From the NCBI RefSeq assembly GCF_004124275.1, contig NZ_CP027218.1, positions 4,281,501 through 4,345,500 on the forward strand: a DNA stretch of 64,000 nt, in the 5' to 3' direction. The position numbers and the translations under genes are program-made. Shown here piece by piece: positions 1 to 7,907 of the stretch; the first letter of the stretch is position 1; each line of letters starts with the position of its first letter. The notes under the pieces were generated by a model that was given only the letters and a program-made list of their open reading frames with translations, did not search any database and was not told where the DNA came from. The DNA is from Pseudomonas sp. DTU12.3 (GTDB taxonomy: Bacteria; Pseudomonadota; Gammaproteobacteria; Pseudomonadales; Pseudomonadaceae).

Positions 1-577
1 CCGGCCACCGACCGCCGTCGCCGACAGCGTCGCCACGTTGGGTGTGGCGATCCCGATCAACGTCCTGGCCAACGACACCGATCCGGAAGGCAACGTGCCG
101 CTCGGCGTCGCCAGCCTGACCCAACCGGCCGCCGGCCGTGGCACGGTCAGCACTGACGGCACGGTGATCACCTACACCCCACCAGCCACCGTGACCACGG
201 CGTTCACCACGACCTTCACCTACATCGCCCGGGACAGCTTCGGCGCCCTGTCGACGCCGGCCACGGTCACCGTGCAAGTGTCGCCACGGCCAGCGGCAGA
301 GACCTTCACCGTCACTGCTTCAACAGTGCAGGCACGAGCAGGTGGACGCTTCAACTGGGACTTCACTGGCACCTCGTCAGTGACCACCGGCAACACCATC
401 ACCGTGCAGGTCACCACCCCGACCGGGCTGGTCACCCTCGGCACCACCACCGTACCGGTCACCGGTCGCTGGCGGCTGACGCTGAACAACACGACGGTAG
501 TGCCATCGGCCAACCCGACCGCGACGATCCGCTCCTCCCAGGGCACCGTGCGCACGGTCTCGGTGACCACGCTGTAA
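1..577 (+). CDS. Ig-like/cadherin-like repeat protein, 3' end only
   Basis: An open frame enters from the left edge (frame starting at base 2) and stops at 577, so only about 190 C-terminal residues are visible. Near the start it carries an N-D-T-D-P-E-G motif followed by Thr/Val-rich beta-strand sequence, typical of bacterial Ig/cadherin-like repeats of secreted adhesins. The tail is rich in Thr, Val and Ser with no sorting motif that I recognise. It lies 72 bases upstream of csgB on the same strand, so it may belong to the curli locus as a surface or matrix protein; that is inference from position. The N-terminus, total length and export signal are outside the window. Confidence 0.75.
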   Translation, partial: RPPTAVADSVATLGVAIPINVLANDTDPEGNVPLGVASLTQPAAGRGTVSTDGTVITYTPPATVTTAFTTTFTYIARDSFGALSTPATVTVQVSPRPAAETFTVTASTVQARAGGRFNWDFTGTSSVTTGNTITVQVTTPTGLVTLGTTTVPVTGRWRLTLNNTTVVPSANPTATIRSSQGTVRTVSVTTL

Positions 578-586
578 GCCTGATCC

Positions 587-608
587 CCGGCCACTTTCGG
601 GTGGCCGG
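587..608 (+). other. Intergenic stem-loop between the Ig-like gene and csgB
   Basis: An 8-bp perfect stem (CCGGCCAC / GTGGCCGG) with a 6-base loop lies just after the Ig-like gene stop. No run of T follows, so it is not a standard intrinsic terminator. It could protect an mRNA end or set the expression ratio between the Ig-like gene and csgBA. Confidence 0.5.
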
Positions 609-649
609 AACCGACTTCGAACCGGTTAACGCCCGACAGGATGTGAGCC

Positions 650-1114
650 ATGAACACGCCGACCGCCGCCCTGCTTTGCCTGCTCCTGTTGTGCAGCAGT
701 GCGGGCGTGCGTGCCGACGACCTGATGGACAACGACGACCTGGCCCCGACCAGCAGCGACCTCGGCGAACTGCCCCCACCGGTGGGTCAGCAAGCCCTGA
801 TCGATCAGCTCGGCCAGGCCAACGTCGCCCTGCTGCAACAGAACGGTCAGTCGCTGCTCGGGCAGATCGTGCAGTCGGGCAGCAATCAGGAAGCCTACAT
901 CCTGCAACAGGGCAGCGACCTGATGGCGCTGATCAACCAGAACGGTTCCGGCAACGCCGCCTCGATCACCCAGAACGGCAGCCACAACCGCGCGCAGATT
1001 TCGCAAAACGGCAACAACAACGACGCCAGCATCGAGCAGGCCGGCACGGGGCTGCAAAGCGCCGTGACCCAGTCGGGCAACGGCATGAGCGTTTCGGTCA
1101 AGCAATATCGCTAA
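650..1114 (+). CDS. csgB: Curlin-like minor subunit / nucleator, CsgB-like
   Basis: The product is 154 residues with a signal peptide ending near residue 22 (Val-Arg-Ala before Asp-Asp). It then has imperfect curlin repeats of the type Q-x-G-x2-N-x-A with Q-N-G and Q-S-G turns. In CsgB, the family member it resembles, the protein anchors to the outer membrane and nucleates CsgA polymerisation. The C-terminus is basic (Lys-Gln-Tyr-Arg), as in CsgB last repeats. An AGGA ribosome site lies about 9 bases before ATG. csgA follows after 27 bases, giving the usual csgBA order. csgEFG and csgD are not in this window. Confidence 0.85.
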   Translation: MNTPTAALLCLLLLCSSAGVRADDLMDNDDLAPTSSDLGELPPPVGQQALIDQLGQANVALLQQNGQSLLGQIVQSGSNQEAYILQQGSDLMALINQNGSGNAASITQNGSHNRAQISQNGNNNDASIEQAGTGLQSAVTQSGNGMSVSVKQYR

Positions 1115-1141
1115 GCACTGCAAATCATCGGAGAGATCATC

Positions 1142-2593
1142 ATGTTCAAACTGACGCCCCTCACCGCCGCCCTCCTGGTCATGATCAGTGCCCAGGCCAT
1201 GGCCGACGACAGCCTGTCCAACCAGAGTCAGGCCGGTACTGCCAACATCGCGGACGTGAAACAGACCCAAGCGCCGTTCAGCACCGCCACCCAGACCCAA
1301 CTGGGCCAAGGCAACGACGCCGCCGCCGTGCAAGACCACGCCAGCAGCGTGATTACCCAGGACGCGGTCGGCGACTACAACGCCGGTTACGCCGAACAGC
1401 TTTACGAAGACAACGCCACCATCACCCAGCAACAGGTCGGCGCCTTCAACACCGCCCACGCCAGCCAGTCGCTGGGTTTCGGCGCACCAAACAGTGCGCT
1501 GCAACAGCAGCAAGGCAGCGGTAACTTCTCGTTCATCTATCAGGATTCGCAGAACGGCAGCGAAGGCAAAACCTTCCAGTTCGGCGACAGCAACGAAGCC
1601 AACATCGAACAACTCTATGAAGGCAGCGGCAACAGCTCGGTGATCACCCAATACGGCACCGCCAACTACGGCACCGCCGAACAGGTCACTCACAACGGCG
1701 GCCAGATCGGCATCAACCAGGCCGGCGAAAACAACTACGCCTACGGCGACCAGCGCAACGGCACCGGCGGCAACATCACCATCAACCAGTTCGGCAACCT
1801 CAACGGCAGTGAAATCTGGCAAGACAGCCAACTCGCCAGCCAGGCCACCGTCAACCAATACGGCGACAGCAACGAAACCGTGGTCGACCAAAGCTTCGGC
1901 GAAAACAACAACGCCGCCGTCACCCAGGTCGGCAACACCAACGCGATCTACGCCGACCAATTCGAATCGGTCAACTCGACGCTGGCGCTGTACCAGGTGG
2001 GCAACGGCAACGTGCACTACACCTATCAAAGCGGCGACGGCCACGTGCTCAGCGCCACCTCCGTAGGCAACGACAACAAGGTCTACGCGAGCAACTGGAA
2101 AGGCCCGCAATCGGGCGGCCAGTTCGGCAGCAACCAGCGTGCGACGGTGACTCAGGCGGGGAATGGCAACGTTGCCAGCTTCACTCAGGATGGCGTCGGG
2201 CACGTGATGACCACGCATCAGACCGGCACGGGCAACAAAACCACCGTGAGTCAGGCTGAGTCGTATAACGAGCTGTATTTTGATCAGAACGGTAGCGACA
2301 ACCTCTTGATCTCCGATCAGCGCGGCACCGGCAACCTGGTGCAGGGTTCATCGAACGGCACGGGCAACAGCGCCGAGTTTGATCAGTCGGGGTCCGGCAA
2401 CCAGGCGTACACCGCGCAGTTGTATGGCAGCGACAACATGATCACGGTGAAACAGGCGGATACAATGAACGTGGCGTACGTGACCCAGGGCGGGACGGGG
2501 AACATTGCCAATGTCGATCAGAGCGGGATGACGCAAACGGCGAATATTCAGCAATTTGGCTCGGCTAACCAGGCGACGGTTTTGCAGCAGTAG
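1142..2593 (+). CDS. csgA: Curlin major subunit, unusually long CsgA-like amyloid
   Basis: The product is 483 residues, about three times the roughly 150-residue enteric CsgA. A signal peptide ends near residue 21 (Ala-Gln-Ala-Met-Ala). The rest is almost wholly curlin repeats with Gln and Asn at the ladder positions (patterns such as Q-x-G-x-x-N-x-A); I estimate about twenty units. This is the extracellular amyloid fibre subunit secreted through CsgG in the curli pathway. The start has a GGAGAG site upstream. Codon use shifts from about 2140 on, with more GGG, GAT and GCG than the first two thirds, which suggests the 3' repeats have a different history. A strong terminator follows. Confidence 0.88.
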   Translation: MFKLTPLTAALLVMISAQAMADDSLSNQSQAGTANIADVKQTQAPFSTATQTQLGQGNDAAAVQDHASSVITQDAVGDYNAGYAEQLYEDNATITQQQVGAFNTAHASQSLGFGAPNSALQQQQGSGNFSFIYQDSQNGSEGKTFQFGDSNEANIEQLYEGSGNSSVITQYGTANYGTAEQVTHNGGQIGINQAGENNYAYGDQRNGTGGNITINQFGNLNGSEIWQDSQLASQATVNQYGDSNETVVDQSFGENNNAAVTQVGNTNAIYADQFESVNSTLALYQVGNGNVHYTYQSGDGHVLSATSVGNDNKVYASNWKGPQSGGQFGSNQRATVTQAGNGNVASFTQDGVGHVMTTHQTGTGNKTTVSQAESYNELYFDQNGSDNLLISDQRGTGNLVQGSSNGTGNSAEFDQSGSGNQAYTAQLYGSDNMITVKQADTMNVAYVTQGGTGNIANVDQSGMTQTANIQQFGSANQATVLQQ

Positions 2594-2610
2594 GGGTTGG
2601 GTGTTGATGG

Positions 2611-2648
2611 GCCGCGATTCTCTGGTGAGGGGGGTCGCGGTTTTTTTT
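2611..2648 (+). terminator. Intrinsic terminator of csgBA
   Basis: The stem CCGCGA/TCGCGG is followed by eight T, 18 bases after the csgA stop. Confidence 0.8.
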
Positions 2649-2912
2649 GCGCTGACGCTTGAATTGCGTCCTACGGAAAACGCAACGTTTTCAGAAATTC
2701 GGGGAGTTTTCTGACAAGTTCTGGCGGTTGGCCGTCGGAAGTGCAGGCTCTAGGATTTACCGGGACAACTTGATCTTCATGGAGCTTGGCCTACATGCAA
2801 TTCATCCAGACAGCGACGACAGCGATACCGTTAACGAATAGACTTCGAGGCACCAAACCCGGAGGTTCTATGATCGACCCGTCCTTGATCGACCCACTGT
2901 GCCCGCCCGAAC

Positions 2913-3002
2913 TATCTCGTCGTTTATCAAGTGGCGGACCACATTGAGATTGTGAGCATCTTGCATGCGCGTCAGGAGTACCCTCGACGCGACCCCGGTT
3001 AA
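2913..3002 (+). pseudogene. C-terminal remnant of a ParE/RelE-type toxin
   Basis: A frame from 2913 to the TAA at 3000-3002 encodes 29 residues beginning Y-L-V-V-Y-Q-V-A and continuing H-I-E-I-V-S-I-L-H-A-R-Q-E-Y-P. This matches the last beta strands and the His-Ala/Gly-Arg-Gln-x-x-P ending of ParE-superfamily toxins. No upstream in-frame toxin body or antitoxin is present, so I call a degraded fragment. A small frame at 2659-2841 has no family resemblance and is not annotated; nothing else is visible between 2649 and 2912. Confidence 0.6.
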
Positions 3003-3027
3003 GAACTCTTCCTCGTCTCAACACAAG

Positions 3028-3060
3028 AAACCGTGCTTCCCGTGGAGGTACGGTTTTTTT
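3028..3060 (+). terminator. Intrinsic terminator after the toxin remnant
   Basis: The stem ACCGT...ACGGT, with an inner CTTCC/GGAGG extension, is followed by seven T. It is probably the original terminator of the decayed toxin gene. Confidence 0.65.
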
Positions 3061-3066
3061 GTATCT

Positions 3067-3181
3067 TGATCGTTCCCACGCTCTGCGTGGGAATGCCTCT
3101 CGGGACGCTCCGCGTTCCAGCTCGCGAATTTGTCGCAGAGCTTCAAGGGCTGCATTCCTTTGCTGCGCGTGGGAACGATCA
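3067..3181. repeat. Palindromic intergenic repeat with 15-bp perfect ends
   Basis: The ends TGATCGTTCCCACGC and GCGTGGGAACGATCA are exact inverted copies bounding 115 bases, with a further inverted GCTCTGCGTGGGAATGC unit inside. I recognise this motif as a dispersed Pseudomonas repeat family. It carries no coding sequence and lies directly downstream of the DUF6124 gene. Confidence 0.75.
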
Positions 3182-3182
3182 A

Positions 3183-3554
3183 TCAGCCGTCCTTCAACTC
3201 GACGTGATCCAGCGCTTGATTCACCGCCAGTTCGCCCAACATGACGACTTGTGCGATGCCCAGTGCAGTTTTGCGCTGTGCGGTTTCCAGCGAGGCGGCG
3301 AAGTTGATCAGCATTTCGCTGGCCGAGCCGAGGGTTTCGCTGGCGTTGGCGAGCAGGGATTCGGTGTTGTACCTGGGATTGGCGAGGTACATCGGCTCCG
3401 GCTCGTTGCGGCTGGACATGATGCGGGCGGCGGGATTGAGGTAGAAATCGAGGGCGCGGTCGGCGGCTTCGTGGAGTTTCTTGCTGTCGACTGAGGCGTA
3501 GGGGGATGTGGAGTCGGTGTCTGGTTCTGGGGGGTTGGGTGTTGGTTTTTTCAT
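3183..3554 (-). CDS. DUF6124 family protein
   Basis: The product is 123 residues. The N-terminus is Pro-rich (Lys-Pro-Thr-Pro-Asn-Pro-Pro), followed by a helical body with S-x-K-K-L-H-E-A-A-x-R-A-L-D, the pattern I associate with the Pseudomonas family DUF6124. The middle region N-T-E-S-L-L-A-N-A-S-E-T-L resembles an amphipathic helix. No signal peptide or membrane span is visible. Function is unknown. It stands alone; the purine-rich AGAGAGATT before ATG can serve as ribosome site. Confidence 0.75.
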   Translation of the reverse strand: MKKPTPNPPEPDTDSTSPYASVDSKKLHEAADRALDFYLNPAARIMSSRNEPEPMYLANPRYNTESLLANASETLGSASEMLINFAASLETAQRKTALGIAQVVMLGELAVNQALDHVELKDG

Positions 3555-3901
3555 AGTGAATCTCTCTCATTGATAGTTTCAGCTGGCCCATTCGACTTCC
3601 AGGAAAAATGGGTGGCAGCTGTACGCAGGCTGGAAATCCGGGAGAGAGCAACCCGGCAGACACGAATGTCTCCCGCGCACAACCGCCATAACAGAGTGCA
3701 CACAATGAAAGTGCGCAAGCATACGTTATGAAAGGCCGATTCGCTCTCTCGTGTCTTCGGGTTTCCATGCCCGATCGCTGATTTGGCAGCGACGAACACA
3801 GGCTAGAGGCCGGACGTCCGACGGACAACCTGAAAACATTGTGGGAAGGTTCGACAAATTTGAAACAAGTTTTAAACATTCCGTCACGGACAAGGGCTCC
3901 G

Positions 3902-4128
3902 GGTGGGAGTGGGCTTGCTCACGACAGCAAGCAATTAAGCCCGCAAGATCTTTGCTGACTGACCTGACGCCTTCGCGAGCAAGCCCGCTCCCACAGAGTT
4001 TTGTTGTGAACACAGGAACTGAGTACACCCTGCAAACCTGTGGGAGCGGGCTTGCTCGCGAAGGCGTCAGTTCAGTCAATTCATCATTGGCTGAACGAAC
4101 GCTTTCGCGAGCAAGCTTTGCTCCTGCA
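3902..4128. repeat. REP cluster (four units)
   Basis: Four copies of the REP core (GGGAGCGGGCTTGCTCGCGA or its complement) lie at about 3902-3926, 3967-3996, 4039-4070 and 4100-4128 in alternating orientation. The second and third are near-perfect and could fold on each other. The outer two are diverged. The 3555-4156 gap otherwise holds only the upstream region of the DUF6124 gene, with no further gene visible. Confidence 0.85.
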
Positions 4129-4156
4129 CTGGTTTTGTTTTTTCAGTTGGAGTGCG

Positions 4157-5083
4157 TCAGATGAGCGCCCGACGCAAATCGGCGGCGGCCTCGGAGAGCA
4201 CTTGCGCGGCGCGCTCGACCACCGGCGCCATGCTGATGAACCCGTGAATCATGCCGTCGCAACGCTGTTCACGGACGCTCACGCCAGCCTCGCGCAAGCG
4301 CCGGGCAAACGCCTCGCCCTGATCGCGCAGCGGATCGAATTCGGCAGTGATCAACGTGGTCGGTGGCATCTGCGCCAGGCTTGCAGCGCGCAACGGCGAG
4401 GCCAGCGGATCATCCCCCTGCCCGGCCTCTGGCAGATATTGCTGCCAGAACCAGTCCATCATGTTCGCCGTGAGGAAATATCCTTCGGCAAACTCCACAT
4501 AGGAGGGACTGTCGTTACGTGCGTCGGTCACCGGATAAAACAGGCACTGGTAGCGGATCTTCGGCCGTTGGTGCTGCGCCGCCAATTGACTGACCGCGAG
4601 CGCCATGTTGCCGCCCGCGCTGTCCCCGGCCAAAGCGAGACGGCTGCCATCGACGCCCAGTTCGGCCGCGTGTTCAACCAGCCAGCATGTCGCCTGATAG
4701 CAGTCCAGCGGTGCTGCCGGGAATGGATGCTCCGGCGCCAGACGATAAGCCACCGACACCACCACCGCTTCGGTCTGGCGCGCCAGCGAGCGGCAAAGAT
4801 TGTCGTGGGTATCGAGGTTGCCAACGACAAAACCGCCACCGTGGAAATACACCAACAGCGGTAAATTGTGTTCTTGCGAGGGTCGATACAGTCGCGCATC
4901 GAGTTCACCGACGGAGCCGGCGACCCGCAGATTGCGCACCTCGCTCATCGGTTCACCAGGAATGACCGGCTGCATGTCGTCGAAAAACTGCCGGTATTGC
5001 GCGGCATCGAGCTGGCTGTAATCGGGTGCCGGCAGCTCGCTGAATTGCTGGAGGATCGGGGCGATCTGTTTATCGACTGGCAT
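4157..5083 (-). CDS. Alpha/beta hydrolase, hormone-sensitive-lipase-type esterase
   Basis: The product is 308 residues from the ATG at 5083, chosen because AAGGAAG lies about 7 bases upstream and family members start near this point; an upstream in-frame start at 5170 would add 29 unrelated residues. The oxyanion-hole motif H-G-G-G-F is near residue 80 and the nucleophile elbow G-D-S-A-G-G is near residue 153. A late Asp (E-F-D-P-L-R-D) and His (G-M-I-H-G-F) complete the triad of this carboxylesterase family. No signal peptide is visible, so it is probably cytoplasmic. The substrate is unknown. It stands between a REP cluster and a small secreted gene. Confidence 0.85.
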   Translation of the reverse strand: MPVDKQIAPILQQFSELPAPDYSQLDAAQYRQFFDDMQPVIPGEPMSEVRNLRVAGSVGELDARLYRPSQEHNLPLLVYFHGGGFVVGNLDTHDNLCRSLARQTEAVVVSVAYRLAPEHPFPAAPLDCYQATCWLVEHAAELGVDGSRLALAGDSAGGNMALAVSQLAAQHQRPKIRYQCLFYPVTDARNDSPSYVEFAEGYFLTANMMDWFWQQYLPEAGQGDDPLASPLRAASLAQMPPTTLITAEFDPLRDQGEAFARRLREAGVSVREQRCDGMIHGFISMAPVVERAAQVLSEAAADLRRALI

Positions 5084-5378
5084 GGACGTCTTCCTTAACA
5101 TCGGACATTTGAAACTGTGGGTTGGATTCTTCGAGGATGCTTTGTACACGAAGCGGCAGTGCCGCTTCAAAGCCCTTGTGCGACAACACTCAAAAAGAGT
5201 TTCGCGGCGATGGCCGCAAACACTTGCGCCGCCAGCTCAGTGGGGGCATGCCTGCGCGAATGCTGCGCTTTGCGTGCCTGAATAGTTGGATCGGGAGATG
5301 CCGCCGGTCTGATGACTCGCACGATCAGCTTTTGGGTTCTTCCAATGCAGTACATGCCTTTGCTCGGAAGACCCTCTC

Positions 5379-5648
5379 ATGAACAATAAAATGGCTGTAA
5401 TCGGGCTGGCTGGCCTGATTTCGATCTGCCCGCTGTTCGCCCTTGCCGTGGAAAAAACCGGCGGATCCTCGGTACCGCCGACGGCGATTCCGGGGGTGAA
5501 TCAGGGCGGGTCGGAGTCGAAAGAAGAAAAAGCGGACAAAAAGGGAGAAGAAGCTTCGGGTTCCAACTCAGGGGCTGAGTCGCATGAGACGCAGAAGGAT
5601 GCCGACAGCTCGAGTGATTCAAAAGATGTAAAAAAGTCCGGGCAATGA
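5379..5648 (+). CDS. Small secreted charged protein, unknown function
   Basis: The product is 89 residues: a hydrophobic leader (residues 6-23, ending A-L-A) followed by a low-complexity Ser/Lys/Glu/Asp-rich tail with no Cys. It is probably exported. I do not recognise a family. The 295 bases before it show no other gene. Confidence 0.55.
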   Translation: MNNKMAVIGLAGLISICPLFALAVEKTGGSSVPPTAIPGVNQGGSESKEEKADKKGEEASGSNSGAESHETQKDADSSSDSKDVKKSGQ

Positions 5649-5742
5649 ATCTTCTCTGGGCGTTAACTTGAGCAAACTCGGCAAGTGGTGGCGCTGAGCC
5701 ATGAATGGTAAAGTTCAGGCTCTAAATCAGGGATGGCGCGTC

Positions 5743-6084
5743 ATGATCAAACGAGTTTTTGTAGCAGCAACGCTAATGTTCACCAGCCTTGCGGCTAACA
5801 GCGCCAATGTGCCCAACGAGCTTTTGGAAGAGTGCAAACGAGTAGAAAACTCCGCCGGAGCAATCATGAAGGCCAGACAAGAAGGCCTGCCCCTCAAAAC
5901 AGCGCTGGACTTGGCCGACAACGCACGAAAAGAAAACGAATATGTGGGGAGCTTGTACCGAAGCCTGATCGGTAAAGCCTATGAGTTTCCACAGCAACCG
6001 AACGTCAAGATGCAGAAGGACCTGATCGCTGAGTTTCAGAAGACGTATTACTCGCTCTGCATCGATGCCGCGCAAAAGACCTAG
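5743..6084 (+). CDS. Small secreted hypothetical protein
   Basis: From the ATG at 5743 the product is 113 residues with a clear signal peptide (Met-Ile-Lys-Arg, then hydrophobic to A-N-S-A). The mature part is helical with two Cys (E-E-C-K-R and S-L-C-I-D). An ATG at 5701 is in frame but would put a polar stretch before the signal peptide, so the later start is preferred. A terminator follows. Family not recognised. Confidence 0.6.
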   Translation: MIKRVFVAATLMFTSLAANSANVPNELLEECKRVENSAGAIMKARQEGLPLKTALDLADNARKENEYVGSLYRSLIGKAYEFPQQPNVKMQKDLIAEFQKTYYSLCIDAAQKT

Positions 6085-6122
6085 GGCAAAACTACCTGAG
6101 GGGTTATGCGGATCAATAGATA

Positions 6123-6152
6123 GAAAAAACCCGCCGAGGCGGGGTTTTTTGT
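6123..6152. terminator. Bidirectional intrinsic terminator
   Basis: The stem CCCGCC/GGCGGG is flanked by A6 and T6. It lies between the convergent genes ending at 6084 (+) and 6234 (-) and could serve both. Confidence 0.8.
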
Positions 6153-6233
6153 GAGTCAGGCGATCAAGTCGCTAGACCTCAACGGTGAAAATGGCCCCTG
6201 CCGGCGCATCAGCGAAGGCGCTGGAAAAGTCGT

Positions 6234-6443
6234 TTATTTCGATGCGCTATCCATGCTGCTGAACAAGGTGATGATCCCGCATATAGCGGGATAAAGCAGA
6301 TATTGGCCGGGATGGACCACCAACCCGACAGCCCAGCCAACGAGCAGCGCAAGACCGACAATGCGTCGGTGGCGAGGCGTGAATCGTCGCTGAATGCGCG
6401 CCCGCGGTTGGCGCGAGAATCCTGTTAAATTCCGCATGTTCAT
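6234..6443 (-). CDS. Small basic membrane protein, unknown
   Basis: The product is 69 residues: an Arg-rich N-terminus (about residues 12-27) then a hydrophobic stretch, residues 28-63, that could form one or two spans. Its ATG overlaps the stop of the upstream gene as ATGA, a sign of translational coupling and the main evidence that it is real. No family is recognised. Local composition is less GC-rich than the core genes nearby. Confidence 0.5.
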   Translation of the reverse strand: MNMRNLTGFSRQPRARIQRRFTPRHRRIVGLALLVGWAVGLVVHPGQYLLYPAICGIITLFSSMDSASK

Positions 6444-6769
6444 ACCTTTTGAACAGTTGTGCTGAAGCTGAGGAAGTAGAACGAGATTTTTTCTTCTTCA
6501 ACATCCCTCAGCTCATATCTGATTCTGTCGAGACCATCGTCGATTCGGGTCACGCTCAGATCCATGAATTGAGTGAGTCCACCGCCGAAACCTTTCAGGT
6601 GCAGTGCGCTGACGTCATGGAATTTTATCGGGACAGCGGCTGTTTCTGGATCGCTGGAGGACGACATGGTTAACGATAGGTTGTACTTGAAATCCTGCAT
6701 CTCGATGTTGATTGAGATGACGCAGTTGTGCGAGGACAGGAGATCGTTCAGGTGGGGAATGCTGTTCAT
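6440..6769 (-). CDS. Hypothetical protein, possibly immunity-like
   Basis: The product is 109 residues with alternating strand-like segments; the central K-F-H-D-V-S-A-L-H-L-K-G-F-G and following strands vaguely resemble small beta-rich immunity proteins such as Imm50, but the match is weak. No signal peptide. It is translationally coupled (ATGA) to the downstream membrane protein gene. The start at 6769 lacks an obvious ribosome site and internal ATGs exist. It lies in the accessory stretch before tRNA-Pro. Confidence 0.5.
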   Translation of the reverse strand: MNSIPHLNDLLSSHNCVISINIEMQDFKYNLSLTMSSSSDPETAAVPIKFHDVSALHLKGFGGGLTQFMDLSVTRIDDGLDRIRYELRDVEEEKISFYFLSFSTTVQKV

Positions 6770-6973
6770 TGTTAGTGAACTCGATACATGTTTTGTCGGC
6801 TTGCCTGTACTCAGAAATCGTGGGCTGGAGCGACGTTTCGACGATCCACCTCATACAGGGCATATCTTGGAAACGCGAGTCCGACATTAGCAAGGCCAGA
6901 CATTTTCGCGCAGATCTTATAAACACGTGGGAAACGCGATCGTGTCTGCTATGAACGTAAAGGGCACTCTATT

Positions 6974-7312
6974 CTAGCTTTGCAGGAGTTTGGCCTTTTC
7001 AGCCTCAAATTCACTCTCAGTGAGCAGGCCCTTTTCCTTCAGGCTACCGATTCTTTCGAGCTTCTGATATTTGTCTTCTTCAGACTGAGACTGAGACTGA
7101 GGCTGAACATGGATCGTGTCTGCAGATTGTGTTGAGGAGACGGACCAAACGAGGGAAACAACCCAGCCAATGATGGTCCAGCCGAGAAAAAGATCCAGCA
7201 TAAAAATAGGCCATCTTTCCGGGTGCTTTCGACTGAAAGCATTGAATGAAGGCAAAAAATATGTGGCGATCATCAAGAAGAGGAGAACTATAGCCATTCC
7301 GATGTCCAACAT
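6974..7312 (-). CDS. Superinfection-immunity-like membrane protein with SHOCT domain
   Basis: The product is 112 residues from the ATG at 7312, chosen because GAGGTGAG lies about 8 bases upstream. The first span (M-A-I-V-L-L-F-L-M-I-A) is followed by R-K-H-P and a second span containing G-W-T-I-I-G-W-V-V-S-L-V-W, the signature of the superinfection immunity (T4 Imm-like) family. A Gln/Ser linker leads to a C-terminal SHOCT motif (L-x-x-L-x-x-x-G-L-L-T-E-x-E-F-E-x-x-K-x-x-L-L). The family name comes from phage exclusion, but the role in bacterial chromosomes is not established. It sits in the accessory patch beside an integrase remnant. Confidence 0.75.
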   Translation of the reverse strand: MLDIGMAIVLLFLMIATYFLPSFNAFSRKHPERWPIFMLDLFLGWTIIGWVVSLVWSVSSTQSADTIHVQPQSQSQSEEDKYQKLERIGSLKEKGLLTESEFEAEKAKLLQS

Positions 7313-7393
7313 TCCAATACTCACCTCTCTAAATTGATCGCAGCAATTTATCACTATCCAAAGGCAGCGTTATAGATAGTTGCAAGCCCATCG

Positions 7394-7672
7394 ATGAAGC
7401 TCTGCATCAAGTGCTTCGCTGTGCGTCAGTCGACTCTTTTCGGGGAGTTGCCGACTCACCTGCAAACGATGGCGCTTTTCAAGGTGAACACCGGCTGTCG
7501 CGAGCAGGAAGTTTGCAAGCTGAGGTGGGACTGGGAGATTTCGGTGCCGGAGCTCGGCACCAGCGTATTCCTGATCCCGGCTGACTTTGTCGGCAGACAC
7601 GAACGGTCTGGCGTGAAGAATGGCGACGAGCGCCTGGTGGTGCTGACGATTTTAAAAAGGAAAATTGGATGA
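7394..7672 (+). pseudogene. Tyrosine integrase fragment
   Basis: About 90 codons hold part of the catalytic domain of a phage-type integrase: L-P-x-H-L-Q-T-M-A-L-F-K-V-N-T-G-C-R-E-Q-E-V-C-x-L-R-W contains the first catalytic Arg. A strand-turn block follows, with an apparent 7-residue insertion before V-K-N-G-D-E-R. The second half, with the His-x-x-Arg and Tyr residues, is missing and the frame runs into unrelated sequence. It points towards and ends 70 bases from tRNA-Pro(GGG), a common arrangement for an island integrated at a tRNA gene that later decayed. Confidence 0.75.
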
Positions 7673-7741
7673 AGTCCCGAAAAACTCCCCACCAATGAAA
7701 AAGCCCAACTGGCTAGAGTTGGGCTAAGTCATTGAAAAATA

Positions 7742-7818
7742 TGGTCGGGACGGAGTGATTCGAACACTCGACCCCTAGCACCCCATGCTAGTGCGCTACC
7801 GGACTGCGCTACGCCCCG
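7742..7818 (-). tRNA. tRNA-Pro(GGG)
   Basis: The sequence folds as a 77-nt cloverleaf with encoded CCA. The acceptor stem is CGGGGCG/CGUCCCG, and the anticodon loop AUGGGGU in a CUAGC/GCUAG stem gives anticodon GGG. A TATATT box lies about 47 bases upstream of the 5' end, with only a weak -35. Confidence 0.95.
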
Positions 7819-7907
7819 ACTGGTCTTTCAACTCGCTCCTCACCTCGAAGAGCGCTCAAGAATATAGCGCAAGCTTTTGAAAACTGGAAGTATTCAAAAG
7901 CAGCTTT

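Noticed and set aside
626..2218. Long minus-strand open frame antisense to csgB and csgA
   Set aside because: It mirrors the codon pattern of the curlin repeats, resembles no known protein and is explained by the plus-strand genes with signal peptides and repeats.
2659..2841. 60-codon plus-strand frame downstream of csgA
   Set aside because: No family resemblance, no ribosome site and it lies in a degraded, repeat-rich gap.
3902..4128. Regularly spaced repeats considered as a CRISPR array
   Set aside because: The units are palindromic REP cores in alternating orientation with unequal spacers and no cas genes.
7456..7695. Minus-strand frame over the integrase remnant
   Set aside because: The plus-strand frame has clear integrase motifs; the opposite frame has none.
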